A stretch of DNA of 64,000 bases from a virus (IMGVR_UViG_3300033999_000083:29402-93401), one strand, 5' to 3'. Positions 1 through 8,321 are shown, counted from the stretch's first letter. Made by a program: numbers and translations. The notes: generated from the sequence alone by a model not told the origin.

Positions 1-738
1 ATGGAAAAAGTAAAAACATGTAAAATTTGTAATTTGAGTGAACCAGAGGTAGAATTTTATAAGAATTCTGGTTCAAAATGTAAAAAATGTAAAAATAGAG
101 AAGACAGCAGGAGAAGGGCTGAGAAAGCTGGTAGAGAGTATATTCCTAGAGAAAAAGTAGAAGTACCCGAAGAATATAAACTCTGTACTAAGTGTAAAAG
201 AGTATTACCTATAGATGATTTTTATGTATTAGGGGCAACTAATAAAGACGGTACTAATAGAATATATTCAAGATGTAAAGAATGTGAAAGACAAATTGTC
301 TTAGAGCATCCTAACAGAAAAGAATATATTGAGAAATCTAATAAAAATAAGTTAGAAAAATCTCAAGAAGACCCTGATTATAGAGATTATCTAAATGAAA
401 TAAACAAAAAATATTATCATAGTGAAAAAGGTATAATTGCACACATGCTTTATGAGGCTAAGAAAAGAGCTGCTAAGAAGAATTTAGAGTTTGATCTTAC
501 AGAAGAAGATATTATATTACCTACACACTGTCCTATTTTAGAAACAGAGTTTGTAAAAGGTGATAGTTCTGATTATTCTATGACATATTCTTTAGATAGA
601 ATAGATAACTCTAAGGGATATGTTAAAGGAAATGTAAGAGTAATTTCTATGTTAGCTAACTCAATGAAGAACTCAGCTACACCAGAACAACTAGAAGCAT
701 TCTCTAGAAACATTTTAAACTACATTAAAAAATCTTAA
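1..738 (+). CDS. HNH homing endonuclease with Cys-pair zinc ribbons
   Basis: 245 residues. The N-terminal half carries two treble-clef-like Cys sets (C7/C10...C27/C30 and C62/C65...C92/C95), followed by a charged linker and a C-terminal HNH-type core (about residues 175-222) containing HCPIL, SLDRIDNSKGY and NVRVIS, the pattern of phage HNH endonucleases. It stops with TAA directly in front of, and in the same frame as, the polymerase fragment at 739, so it sits inside a split DNA polymerase gene. I see no group I intron core (no AAGATATAGTCC-like element) between its stop and the polymerase exon. The start lies on the first base of the window, so an upstream extension cannot be excluded. Confidence 0.85.
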   Translation: MEKVKTCKICNLSEPEVEFYKNSGSKCKKCKNREDSRRRAEKAGREYIPREKVEVPEEYKLCTKCKRVLPIDDFYVLGATNKDGTNRIYSRCKECERQIVLEHPNRKEYIEKSNKNKLEKSQEDPDYRDYLNEINKKYYHSEKGIIAHMLYEAKKRAAKKNLEFDLTEEDIILPTHCPILETEFVKGDSSDYSMTYSLDRIDNSKGYVKGNVRVISMLANSMKNSATPEQLEAFSRNILNYIKKS

Positions 739-996
739 ATGATTCAAGGCTCTTCAGCAGATATAACTAAGTATGCAGGAATACTATTTATGAGAGAGAT
801 TCTTAAAAGAGATTGGTTTATGAAAGTAAAAATAGTAAATTTTGTTCATGATGAGATACTAGTTGAAGCTCCTAAAGAGATAGCTGAAGAAGTTAAAGAT
901 GTTTTAGTAAGTTGCATGGAAGAAGCTGGAAAGCCTTTCTGTAAGATATTACCTTTACATGCTGAAGCATTAATAGGAGATCACTGGGTTCATTAA
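739..996 (+). CDS. polA: DNA polymerase family A, C-terminal fragment
   Basis: 85 residues matching the end of a family A DNA polymerase: IQGSSADITKYAG at the start (the helix before motif C) and NFVHDEILVEAP, which holds the catalytic motif C His-Asp-Glu. Everything upstream of this (exonuclease, motifs A and B) lies left of the window. The HNH gene stops immediately before its ATG. Either the ATG is a true start of a split polymerase subunit, or it is the first codon region of a 3' exon (an intron ending in G741 would leave ATT CAA GGC as the first exon codons). I cannot decide between these from the sequence. Confidence 0.85.
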   Translation: MIQGSSADITKYAGILFMREILKRDWFMKVKIVNFVHDEILVEAPKEIAEEVKDVLVSCMEEAGKPFCKILPLHAEALIGDHWVH

Positions 997-1046
997 GATT
1001 GTTAGTTCAAAAATATCAATATTTTCATTTTTTAGGTAGATATTTT

Positions 1047-1068
1047 TTGTAACTTTACAGTCCAATTA
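1047..1068 (+). promoter_or_regulatory. Candidate phage promoter, TTGTAACTTT-N6-CAATTA
   Basis: The block TTGTAACTTT (1047-1056), six bases, then CAATTA (1063-1068) occurs just upstream of the helicase start at 1084. The same two blocks with the same 6-base gap recur at 12998-13019 upstream of the isolated gene at 13073. TAACTTT resembles the Bacteroidetes -7 element (TAnnTTTG). I see no clear -33 element. Promoter function is inferred from recurrence and position. Confidence 0.45.
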
Positions 1069-1083
1069 AAATTAGAATATGTA

Positions 1084-2307
1084 ATGAATAGAACTGAGAG
1101 ACAGAATTTATCAGTTTCAAAATGGATTAAGGCTGGTGGTAGAGGTGTAGTAGTTGCTGCTACAGGGGTGGGTAAAACTATGATAGCATTAATTGCTATT
1201 AAATCTTTTCTGTCCAAAAATCCAAATAAAGTTGTTAAGATAATAGTTCCTACAGAACCATTAAAACTACAATGGATATCAGAACTTAATAAATACAATT
1301 TAAATGCTTCAGTAGAAATAATAAATTCAGCTATTAGGAAAGAAGAATATGTAGATTTGTTAATATTAGATGAAATACATAGATATTTCTCTGATACATT
1401 TGTAAATATTTTTAAAATAAAACATCCAAAACTTATCTTAGGATTGTCTGCAACATTTCATAGGCTAGATGGAAAACAAAAAATAATACAAAAGTATTGT
1501 CCTATTGTGGACACAATATCAATTCAAGAGGCTTTAGAAAATGGGTGGTTATCTAATTATAGGGAATATAAAGTTCTTATAGAAGTAGATGACTATCCTG
1601 TATATCAACAAGCTTCTTCTGATTTTCAAGAAACTTTTAGTATATTTAATTATGATTTTAAACTAGCTATGAAATGTCTTACTAATATATTATATAGAAG
1701 ACAATATGGCAAATCTTTAGGAATGTCACCAAAAGATATGGATGCTATAGTATTTACTTGGAATAGGGCTCTTAAGAAAAGAAAAGATTTTGTAATGAAT
1801 CATCCATCTAAAATTGCTATAACAAGAAAAATTCTTGCTTCAAGACCTTTTTCTAAAGCAATAACTTTTTCTGGAACTATATCTCAGTCAGAAAAAATAG
1901 GTTCTGGTTATATAGTAAATTCCAAAAAGACTAAAAAAGAAAATAGAGCAATTATAGAGAAATTCTCTAAATTGTCTTGTGGTATAATAAATACTAGTAA
2001 AGTCTTAAATGAGGGAATAGATATTCCAGGATTAAATTTAGCTGTTATTCTTACTAATTCTTCTTCTCCTACAGAAAAAACTCAAAGAATAGGTAGAGTT
2101 ATAAGAAAGGAAGAGGACAAAATAGCTGAAGTATTTACTTTAGTAATTAAAGATACTATTGAAGAAAGATGGTTTGAAAACAGTAGTCAGTTTTCTGATT
2201 ATATAGAAATAACTGAGGAAGAACTTGATTTAGTATTAAATAATTCTGATTTTAGATCAGATAAAATAGAAACTGGAAAAGAGGTAGATGAACTTTTTAG
2301 GAACTAA
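1084..2307 (+). CDS. Superfamily 2 DNA/RNA helicase
   Basis: 407 residues. Walker A ATGVGKT (residues 26-32), DEIH box (96-99), motif III SAT (122-124), and near the C-terminus motif VI QRIGRVIRKEE, preceded by NTSKVLNEGIDIPG (motif V). This is an SF2 helicase of the UvsW/RecG/DEAH type, expected to remodel forks or recombination intermediates using ATP. It is the first complete gene after the polymerase, follows an 84-base gap holding a candidate promoter, and belongs to the replication block. No TGA lies within the frame. Confidence 0.9.
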   Translation: MNRTERQNLSVSKWIKAGGRGVVVAATGVGKTMIALIAIKSFLSKNPNKVVKIIVPTEPLKLQWISELNKYNLNASVEIINSAIRKEEYVDLLILDEIHRYFSDTFVNIFKIKHPKLILGLSATFHRLDGKQKIIQKYCPIVDTISIQEALENGWLSNYREYKVLIEVDDYPVYQQASSDFQETFSIFNYDFKLAMKCLTNILYRRQYGKSLGMSPKDMDAIVFTWNRALKKRKDFVMNHPSKIAITRKILASRPFSKAITFSGTISQSEKIGSGYIVNSKKTKKENRAIIEKFSKLSCGIINTSKVLNEGIDIPGLNLAVILTNSSSPTEKTQRIGRVIRKEEDKIAEVFTLVIKDTIEERWFENSSQFSDYIEITEEELDLVLNNSDFRSDKIETGKEVDELFRN

Positions 2308-2328
2308 AATAGATAGACATACTAAACC

Positions 2329-2478
2329 ATGACAGTAGAGCGAATGTTAGAATACTTAATGTGTAGAAATATATTATTAAGTAGAGTGGAAATGACTCCA
2401 GAGGAAACAGCTTCTCTGGAAAATAGACTAAGGTTGCTGGAAGATGAATTTGTAGTAGAATACAGATTACCAGCGTAA
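2329..2478 (+). CDS. Small ORF, 49 aa, unknown
   Basis: An ATG at 2329 opens a 49-codon frame to TAA at 2476, filling most of the 206-base gap between the helicase and the next gene. The peptide is acidic and probably helical (MTPEETASLENRLRLLEDEF). I recognise no family. The gap is otherwise unexplained and neighbouring genes are tightly packed, which favours a real gene, but the support is only an open frame. Confidence 0.4.
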   Translation: MTVERMLEYLMCRNILLSRVEMTPEETASLENRLRLLEDEFVVEYRLPA

Positions 2479-2513
2479 TTCTTAAACAAAGGTAATCTGA
2501 ATAAATATTTAAT

Positions 2514-3125
2514 ATGAATTCAGACTTATCCTTTAGAGAGGAAATTCAAATTTATATAGATAGTGGACTTACTCCATCTGAACTATTTATATTAAGATTG
2601 CTATTTTTAGCACAAGATGGAGAATTACAGTTAATAAATAACTATTTGAGTAATACAGTTAATGGAAAAGAAGTTTTCAGAACTGTATTAAGGACATTAC
2701 AAGAAAAGGGTATTATATTAGCTTCTTTTAAACTTCCTAAAGAAGGAGAAGTACTAAAATACACAGACATACCAATTAATAAAAACTTTGTAAAAAAGTA
2801 TATAAAAGAATCTCATCAAGCAGGTAAAGAATTCTTTGGTACTTATCCACCATTTATATATATAAATGGAAAAATGGCCTCTATTAAGAATATAACTAAA
2901 GCAGGTTTATTTAGTATAGATGATTTTTGTTTATATTATAATAAACACATAAAAACGTCATCCATAACTCATGAAAGAATTATGGAAGATTTAAAATATG
3001 CTATAGAAAACGGTTTAATCCATTATTCTATTATTGAATTTCTAGCTAGTCAAAAATATTTAGAGATAGAATATATTAGAGATTCTGGAGAAGTAGCTGG
3101 ATACAAAAATAGTGAGTTATTATAG
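2514..3125 (+). CDS. Unknown replication-block protein
   Basis: 203 residues, not recognised. The N-terminal 80 residues (GLTPSELFILRLLFLAQDGE ... VFRTVLRTLQEKGII) look like a winged-helix fold, the arrangement seen in primosomal and replication initiation factors. The C-terminal part is rich in aromatic residues and predicted helical. It ends with TAG at 3123, one base before the DnaB-type helicase ATG at 3127, so the two are probably translationally coupled. A helicase-loader or initiation role is a guess from position. Confidence 0.7.
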   Translation: MNSDLSFREEIQIYIDSGLTPSELFILRLLFLAQDGELQLINNYLSNTVNGKEVFRTVLRTLQEKGIILASFKLPKEGEVLKYTDIPINKNFVKKYIKESHQAGKEFFGTYPPFIYINGKMASIKNITKAGLFSIDDFCLYYNKHIKTSSITHERIMEDLKYAIENGLIHYSIIEFLASQKYLEIEYIRDSGEVAGYKNSELL

Positions 3126-3126
3126 T

Positions 3127-4188
3127 ATGGTAGTAGAAAGCTTACTAAAACAAATAGAAGATGGTAGGTCTGGAAAGAATATAGGTATTTCTATGGGATT
3201 ACCTGCTATAGATAAAGTTCTTTATGGTATTCAGAGAAGATATATATATACAATAGGAGCCGATACTTCTGGAGGAAAGACAAGTTTTGGATTAGATATA
3301 TTTGTATATAATCTTATTAAAAATGCTGGAAGTAGAAAAGTTAATATTTTATATTACTCTTTTGAAATGGCTTCTGAAGTATTATATGCAAAATTATTAT
3401 CTAGATATATATATGATGAGTATCATGTAGTTATCACTTTTGAAGAAATATTATCATTAACTAAACCTATTAGTGATGATAAACTCAAAATAGTAAATAA
3501 ATGTGTTCCATTTTTAAATAAACTGGAAAATACCCTTACTATATATGATAGACCCTTATCTCCTAATTATATATATGGCACATTAAAAGATTGGCTAAAA
3601 AGATTTGGTACTTTTATTCCTATCAATGAACATAAAGAAGATTATGTAGAAAATGATATAGAAGAATATAAAGTAGCTATAATCGATCATATGGGGTTGA
3701 TTTCAGGGCCAGGAACTAAAAAAGAAAGAATAGATACTGTCGTAGATTATTTTATATATTTTAGAAATAAATGTGGATTAACTGGTGTATTTATTCAGCA
3801 GTTAAATAGAGGACAAAAGTCTATGGACAGGAAGCTTAATGGATACGAGCTTACTCAACTCGATGATTTTAAAGATACTTCAGGAACTACTGATGGCTCT
3901 GAAGTTGTATTAGCTTTATATTATCCATATAGAGAGAAAATACCAAGAGTTGAAGGATATCCTATACAAAATGTCCTTAAAGATAGGTTTAGGCTGGTTA
4001 TGGTACTTAAAAACAGGTTTGGGAAGTCTGATGTTAATAAAGGAGTAGTATTTCATGGTGAAATAGGAATGTTTAGAGAATTACCAAAGCCTGAAGAAAT
4101 TACTGATTATTCAGAATATTTATTATTAACTGGAGCAGATAAATCAACTACAATAGATAACGATGATAGGAATGTTTTTAAATTATAG
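3127..4188 (+). CDS. dnaB: Replicative DNA helicase, DnaB/SF4 type
   Basis: 353 residues from the chosen ATG. Walker A GADTSGGKTS (about 44-53), then ILYYSFEMASEVL, characteristic of DnaB-like RecA folds, Walker B VAIIDHMGLIS, and the Q/H3-like strand GVFIQQLNRG. The family forms hexameric 5'-3' helicases that drive the fork. The N-terminal domain of bacterial DnaB is absent, as in many phage versions. An in-frame ATG at 3112 would overlap the previous gene by 14 bases. I prefer 3127 because TAG-T-ATG matches the junction style used throughout the window. The gene stops at TAG, showing TAG is not reassigned. Confidence 0.88.
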   Translation: MVVESLLKQIEDGRSGKNIGISMGLPAIDKVLYGIQRRYIYTIGADTSGGKTSFGLDIFVYNLIKNAGSRKVNILYYSFEMASEVLYAKLLSRYIYDEYHVVITFEEILSLTKPISDDKLKIVNKCVPFLNKLENTLTIYDRPLSPNYIYGTLKDWLKRFGTFIPINEHKEDYVENDIEEYKVAIIDHMGLISGPGTKKERIDTVVDYFIYFRNKCGLTGVFIQQLNRGQKSMDRKLNGYELTQLDDFKDTSGTTDGSEVVLALYYPYREKIPRVEGYPIQNVLKDRFRLVMVLKNRFGKSDVNKGVVFHGEIGMFRELPKPEEITDYSEYLLLTGADKSTTIDNDDRNVFKL

Positions 4189-4191
4189 ATA

Positions 4192-4896
4192 ATGGCTGAA
4201 TCAATAGCTATTGTAGGTGCTTCGGGATCTGGAAAGAGCACTTCATTAAGAAATCTAGATCCAAAATCAACTTTTATTATTAATGTTACTGGAAAAAGCT
4301 TGCCTTTTCCAGGTTTTAAGAAAAATTATACTCTTTTTAAGCAAGACCCAGAAACAAAAAAGTTTGTGGGTAATTTATATAATACTTCTGATGTAAAGAA
4401 AATTGCACAAGCTTTAAAAATTATAGATAAAACTAGACCAGATATAAAGGTTGTAGTTTTAGAAGATGCACAATATCTTATGGGATTTGAAATGATGGAT
4501 AGAGCCAATGAAAAAGGGTATGATAAGTTCTCTCAAATTTCAGCTAATTTTTATTCAGTTTTAAAAGAAATTATGAATATGAGAGACGATTTAAAAGTCT
4601 GTGTAATTACTCATAGTGAAAATATAGGCGATTCTACCAATCCTAGTTATAAAATTAAGACTGTTGGAAAAATGTTGGACACTTTTATAACTATAGAAGG
4701 GTTATTCACATATGTACTATTCACAGAAGTAATAAGAACTGAAGATGCTAATGGTAAGAAAATAGAATATAAATTTATCACTAAGTCTGATGGCACAACC
4801 ACAGCAAAAACTCCTATGGGATGTTTTGAAGATTTATATATAGATAACGATCTAAAATATGTTTTAGAAAAAATAGACGAATATAACAATGGTTAA
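4192..4896 (+). CDS. Sak4-like RecA-fold ATPase
   Basis: 234 residues. Walker A GASGSGKS at residues 9-16, Walker B VVVLEDAQYL near 85-95, and CVITHSEN further on, the pattern of phage Sak4/AAA_24 ATPases. Proteins of this family promote single-strand annealing recombination and usually work with a phage SSB. Here a putative SSB follows one gene later. It starts 3 bases after the helicase stop and overlaps the next gene by 8 bases, so it sits in the replication operon. The N-terminus is short, with no DNA-binding extension visible. Confidence 0.8.
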   Translation: MAESIAIVGASGSGKSTSLRNLDPKSTFIINVTGKSLPFPGFKKNYTLFKQDPETKKFVGNLYNTSDVKKIAQALKIIDKTRPDIKVVVLEDAQYLMGFEMMDRANEKGYDKFSQISANFYSVLKEIMNMRDDLKVCVITHSENIGDSTNPSYKIKTVGKMLDTFITIEGLFTYVLFTEVIRTEDANGKKIEYKFITKSDGTTTAKTPMGCFEDLYIDNDLKYVLEKIDEYNNG

Positions 4897-5437
4897 GGCA
4901 ATAACTATAAGTTTTGATGTAGACACTGATACCGGAGAAGTTACTAACGTAAAAGCTCATGTAGAAGGTGAAGTAAAGAAAAAAACTACTACTAAAAAGA
5001 AGAAAGAAGTAATAGAAGAATTGGAAAATACTCCTCTTATTATAAGAGAGGATGGAAAATTAATATTTAACAATAAAGCTATAGATGAAATGGGATTAAC
5101 TTCTGAATCTAGAGTAGTTGTTGAATATGAGAAAGATAAAGGTAAATTATTTCCTGTAATAGGAACTGATGTGTCTTTTGATACAATAGGAGCTGGTAAT
5201 AAACTTACCAAATCTAAAACTGTTTCCTTTAGAGGAAACCAAAATACAGTATTAGGTGAATTTGGAGATGAATTTACTATACAAAAATATAGAGATGGAG
5301 TGTGGAAACTAGTATCTAATTCTAAAGTGGCTGAAACAGTAGAAGAGGCTATGGAATTATCAGATGAGGTTGATACACAATTACTTGTAGATGATGATGA
5401 AACTTATGAGATAGATGAATTAGAATTTAAGTTATAA
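4889..5437 (+). CDS. Unknown protein between Sak4-like ATPase and SSB
   Basis: 182 residues, function unknown. The N-terminus is a beta strand-rich segment (ITISFDVDTDTGEV), followed by a Lys-rich tract of 12 residues or so (KKKTTTKKKKE) and a compact beta domain with an acidic C-terminus (VDDDETYEIDELEF). The middle part (REDGKLIFNNKAIDEMGL) loosely resembles small DNA-binding beta domains. The 8-base overlap with the ATPase and the SSB-like gene after it suggest a recombination or replication accessory role, which is inference only. Confidence 0.65.
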   Translation: MVKAITISFDVDTDTGEVTNVKAHVEGEVKKKTTTKKKKEVIEELENTPLIIREDGKLIFNNKAIDEMGLTSESRVVVEYEKDKGKLFPVIGTDVSFDTIGAGNKLTKSKTVSFRGNQNTVLGEFGDEFTIQKYRDGVWKLVSNSKVAETVEEAMELSDEVDTQLLVDDDETYEIDELEFKL

Positions 5438-5444
5438 TAAGAAA

Positions 5445-6143
5445 ATGACAATGGACGGATTTAATTTTAACATTACTGCAAATGCATCACAATCTACATT
5501 TAAACCTCAATTACCAGGAAACGAAATACATGAAGTAAGATTCGATGGAATAGTTTCTGAAGACATGCAAGGTAGAAAAGAACCTGATAAAACTTTTAGA
5601 GTACTAAGAATAAAATTCTCAAATGACAAAGGTCAGTTTGAGCATACTATATTTGAACCTAGACCAGAGGACTCCAAAAGAAGGGAGAATACTGTAGTAA
5701 GAGACGGTAAAGAGCAAAAAATACCTTCTGCTTCAAATAAAGAAAATATGATGCTATTACTTAAGCATTTAATTGATGCAGTTCTCCCAGAAGTGGGAAA
5801 GAAAATAGATAAAGGGGAGGTAACTCTAGGTGGTAAAGACTGGGAACAATTTAGAAATAATGTAGTCGCCATTCTTAATAAAGGTATAGGTGCTACAGTT
5901 AAAATAAAATTAGTAAAAGATCAAGAAGGTAAAGTAATATTTCCTAAATATTTTACTGGAATAAATCAAGAAGGAAGAGCATACGTTAGAAATAATTTTA
6001 TAGGAAGTAACTTAGCATTTACTGCTTATGAAAAATCAAATATGAACAATGAAGCTAAAGCTACTCCTACTAAAGTAGATGACGAAATGGATTTTCCAGA
6101 AGTAGGTAACTTAGATTTAGATTTTGATGTTTCTGGACTATAA
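5445..6143 (+). CDS. Putative single-stranded DNA-binding protein
   Basis: 232 residues. Beta-rich body (HEVRFDGIVSEDMQ ... TFRVLRIKFSN) followed by a low-complexity linker and a strongly acidic, hydrophobic tail (DDEMDFPEVG ... DFDVSGL), the typical layout of phage SSBs whose acidic tail recruits partners. It lies between the Sak4-like ATPase and the primase, where an SSB is expected. The OB fold itself cannot be confirmed by eye. A second ATG two codons into the ORF (5451) is an alternative start. Confidence 0.55.
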   Translation: MTMDGFNFNITANASQSTFKPQLPGNEIHEVRFDGIVSEDMQGRKEPDKTFRVLRIKFSNDKGQFEHTIFEPRPEDSKRRENTVVRDGKEQKIPSASNKENMMLLLKHLIDAVLPEVGKKIDKGEVTLGGKDWEQFRNNVVAILNKGIGATVKIKLVKDQEGKVIFPKYFTGINQEGRAYVRNNFIGSNLAFTAYEKSNMNNEAKATPTKVDDEMDFPEVGNLDLDFDVSGL

Positions 6144-6154
6144 TTGAATAATTA

Positions 6155-7204
6155 ATGGAGTTTAAGTATGAAGGAGCTCCAAAGATTACTAAAGAATTCC
6201 TATATAATACGATAGGACAAGAAAGATTGATGGAGCATTATTTAGGAGTCCCTGTAAAAAAGGGACTCTTTATATGCCCATCTTTTTTAAGAAAAGACAC
6301 TAGGCCAACCTGTGCTTTCTATAAAAATAAAAATGGGATTCTTATATTTAAGGATTTTGCAGGAATTTCTGGAGATGCTGCAACTGTAGTTATGAATATA
6401 TTCCATTGTAGTTATTATCAATCTTTAAGAATAATAGCTAATGATTTTGGATTAATACCATATACTAAACTAGATACTAATCCACCTAAGATACAATACT
6501 CTGGTAATGTTTTAGAAGAAACTAAACATGCTAATATACAAATAGAAGCAAAAGATTTTTCTGAAAAGGAGTTAAATTGGTGGAAAGAATTTGGTATATC
6601 TTATGATATATTAAAAAAATTTAGAGTTTATTCCGTAAAGTCTGTATTTTTAAATGGAAATTATTTTACAGGCTCATCAGAAAAAACTTCTATATATGGA
6701 TATTATGGAGGTAAAAGTAAAAATGGAGACGAGTTCTGGAGATTATATTTTCCAACAAAAACTAAATATAGATTTTTAAGTAATTGGAGCTCTTCCATGT
6801 TACAAGGAATAAGACAACTTCCAGTTTCTGGAGAAAATCTTATAATAACTAAATCATTAAAAGATGTCATGACATTATACAGTATAGGGATAAATTCAGT
6901 TGCCCCTATATCTGAAACTATTGTAATAAATAAAGCTAGATTTGAAAAATTACAAAATAGTTTTAATAATATAATATGTTTATATGATAATGATTTAGCT
7001 GGAGTAAAAGGTGCTCAAAAATATAAAAAACTCTATAATACGAGATGTATATTTATAAAAAGAAAATATGCCAAAGATATTAGTGATTTATGGAAAAAAT
7101 CAAACTATGTTCAAAGGTATGAAATAATCAAAGATATGGAATTAATACTACAAGATAAAACTATTCATAATACAAAATATTTTTATATATTCAATGGAAA
7201 ATAA
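6155..7204 (+). CDS. dnaG: DnaG-like primase
   Basis: 349 residues. The N-terminal segment (GLFICPSFLRKDTRPTCAFY ... FKDFAG) corresponds to the CHC2 zinc-domain fold of DnaG, although only two of the usual zinc ligands are evident. The C-terminal half is a TOPRIM domain: LIITKSLKDVMTLYSIG, then IICLYDNDLAG (the DxD pair) and AKDISDLW. It should synthesise RNA primers for the DnaB-type helicase encoded upstream. An 8-bp hairpin lies inside the gene at 6246-6268. The last 11 bases overlap the next gene. Confidence 0.82.
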   Translation: MEFKYEGAPKITKEFLYNTIGQERLMEHYLGVPVKKGLFICPSFLRKDTRPTCAFYKNKNGILIFKDFAGISGDAATVVMNIFHCSYYQSLRIIANDFGLIPYTKLDTNPPKIQYSGNVLEETKHANIQIEAKDFSEKELNWWKEFGISYDILKKFRVYSVKSVFLNGNYFTGSSEKTSIYGYYGGKSKNGDEFWRLYFPTKTKYRFLSNWSSSMLQGIRQLPVSGENLIITKSLKDVMTLYSIGINSVAPISETIVINKARFEKLQNSFNNIICLYDNDLAGVKGAQKYKKLYNTRCIFIKRKYAKDISDLWKKSNYVQRYEIIKDMELILQDKTIHNTKYFYIFNGK

Positions 7205-7595
7205 CGAATTAGAGGAAAAACCCAAGAAAAAAGTAAATGGCAGCAAAAATAAGAGAAAAGGAAGTTCTTATGAAAGAAAGATTGTAAATGAATTAAAGGA
7301 AATAACCAGAGATTCTGAACTATGTACATCTAGATCTGAAAGTAAGAGGTTAGATGATGCTAAAATAGATATAGCAGATCCCAATAATGTGTTAGATTTC
7401 TATGTACAATGTAAAAATACTCAATCTAATCCTAGTGTTAAAAAACTTAATGCTGAAGTAGGAAAAAAAGATAAACCACTGGCTATATTCTGAAATGCAC
7501 AAGAAAAAAGAGAAGTAAACAGTGTTAGTGTAGGAGAATATGTTATAATACCAAAAGAGTTATTCTATAAACTATTAAAACTTAAATATGACTAA
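7194..7595 (+). CDS. Holliday-junction resolvase-like nuclease, TGA read as Trp
   Basis: 133 residues when TGA at 7491-7493 is read as Trp. Under the standard code it would stop at 99. The body has the Hjc/PD-(D/E)XK pattern: GSSYERKIVNEL, then DDAKIDIA and FYVQCKN (the D...QxK triad). The readthrough part gives LAIFWNAQEK ... VGEYVIIPKELFYKLL, the usual last strand and helix of this fold, and runs to TAA at 7593, overlapping the next start at 7588. The continuation is family-like, which strongly supports TGA=Trp in this early gene. It would cleave recombination intermediates. Confidence 0.82.
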
Positions 7596-8070
7596 ACAAA
7601 TTATTATTATACTGTCTTTACTCTTATTTATATCTTGTAGTGGATATAATGTAGAATATTTTAAAAACAACAAAAATAATAAAGTAAAAATTCCTATTAT
7701 AGAGAAAGATATAGGAAATAAAAAAGTTTTATTTATAGTAGATTCTGGAGCTAATTTATCTGTTATAGATAGTACTTGGTATTTCAATAACTCTGATTTA
7801 TTTCGTAAAGAAGGTGAAGAAACTAGTACTATTATAACAGGTATATCAGGTACCTCAAATTTAAAAACTATTTTGGTATCTACAATCATAGATGGCAGAC
7901 GTATCCTTTTTTCTACTTCAGATTTAAGTCCTATTATTAAAGACTTAGAGACACAAGGTTTTAATATAGTAGGAATATTAGGTTCAGATTATTTAAGGGA
8001 TAATTATTCAATAATAGATTATAAAAAACAAGCTGTTTATTCAGCTAAAAGATGAAATAAAATATGATAA
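7588..8070 (+). CDS. Retropepsin-like aspartyl protease, putative lipoprotein
   Basis: 160 residues to TAA 8068, or 155 if TGA at 8053 stops it (the extension is only WNKIW with a second TGA). The N-terminus is a signal peptide with hydrophobic core IIIILSLLLFIS and Cys17, a plausible lipobox. The mature part has the retropepsin signature FIVDSGANLSVID (Asp52) and the C-terminal GILGSDYLRDNYSIIDY of single-domain bacterial aspartyl proteases that work as dimers. It is probably exported to the periplasm and membrane-anchored, which is unusual inside a replication block. The substrate is unknown. Confidence 0.75.
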
Positions 8071-8321
8071 GTTTAGATAATTTTGCTAAATTAGCGCATT
8101 ATATAAGAGAGAGTATTAATACTAAGGACTTTCTATCAGAAAGATATGATATTGATATCTATCCTTTAACTAAGAATTTAGAAAATGCTTTAGATATAAC
8201 TTTAAGAGAGGTTCTTCCAGATAAATTAGATATATTAGATTATTTCATGGATATGATAATATATACTGATTTAACTGACGATGATATAAAAGAAACATAT
8301 GATTATATATTTAATGAATAA
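8064..8321 (+). CDS. Tandem paralog 1 of 4, unknown
   Basis: 85 residues, first of four consecutive genes of one family. Shared pattern: MISL-x-NF near the start, YxIDIYPL in the middle (residues 29-37), NLENALDITL, then IDYxxDM and a closing ETYDYIFNE. All four are acidic and helical. No known family comes to mind. The start overlaps the end of the protease gene by the sequence ATGATAA. The function is unknown. Confidence 0.65.
   Translation: MISLDNFAKLAHYIRESINTKDFLSERYDIDIYPLTKNLENALDITLREVLPDKLDILDYFMDMIIYTDLTDDDIKETYDYIFNE

Noticed and set aside
1-738. HNH gene as an intein in the polymerase
   Set aside because: The frame is closed by TAA before the polymerase segment and no intein terminal motifs (C-terminal His-Asn plus Cys/Ser) are seen at the junction.
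3123-3125. TAG reassignment (Gln), common in other crAss-like phages
   Set aside because: TAG ends genes cleanly at 3125, 4188, 24372 and 59623 just before the next start, and no gene needs TAG readthrough.
6246-6268. Hairpin GAGTCCCT/AGGGACTC as a terminator
   Set aside because: It lies well inside the primase gene with no convincing T tract, so probably codon-level coincidence or mRNA structure.
7588-8070. Retropepsin as evidence of a retroelement
   Set aside because: No reverse transcriptase or long terminal repeats nearby, and the signal peptide fits the bacterial single-domain protease type.
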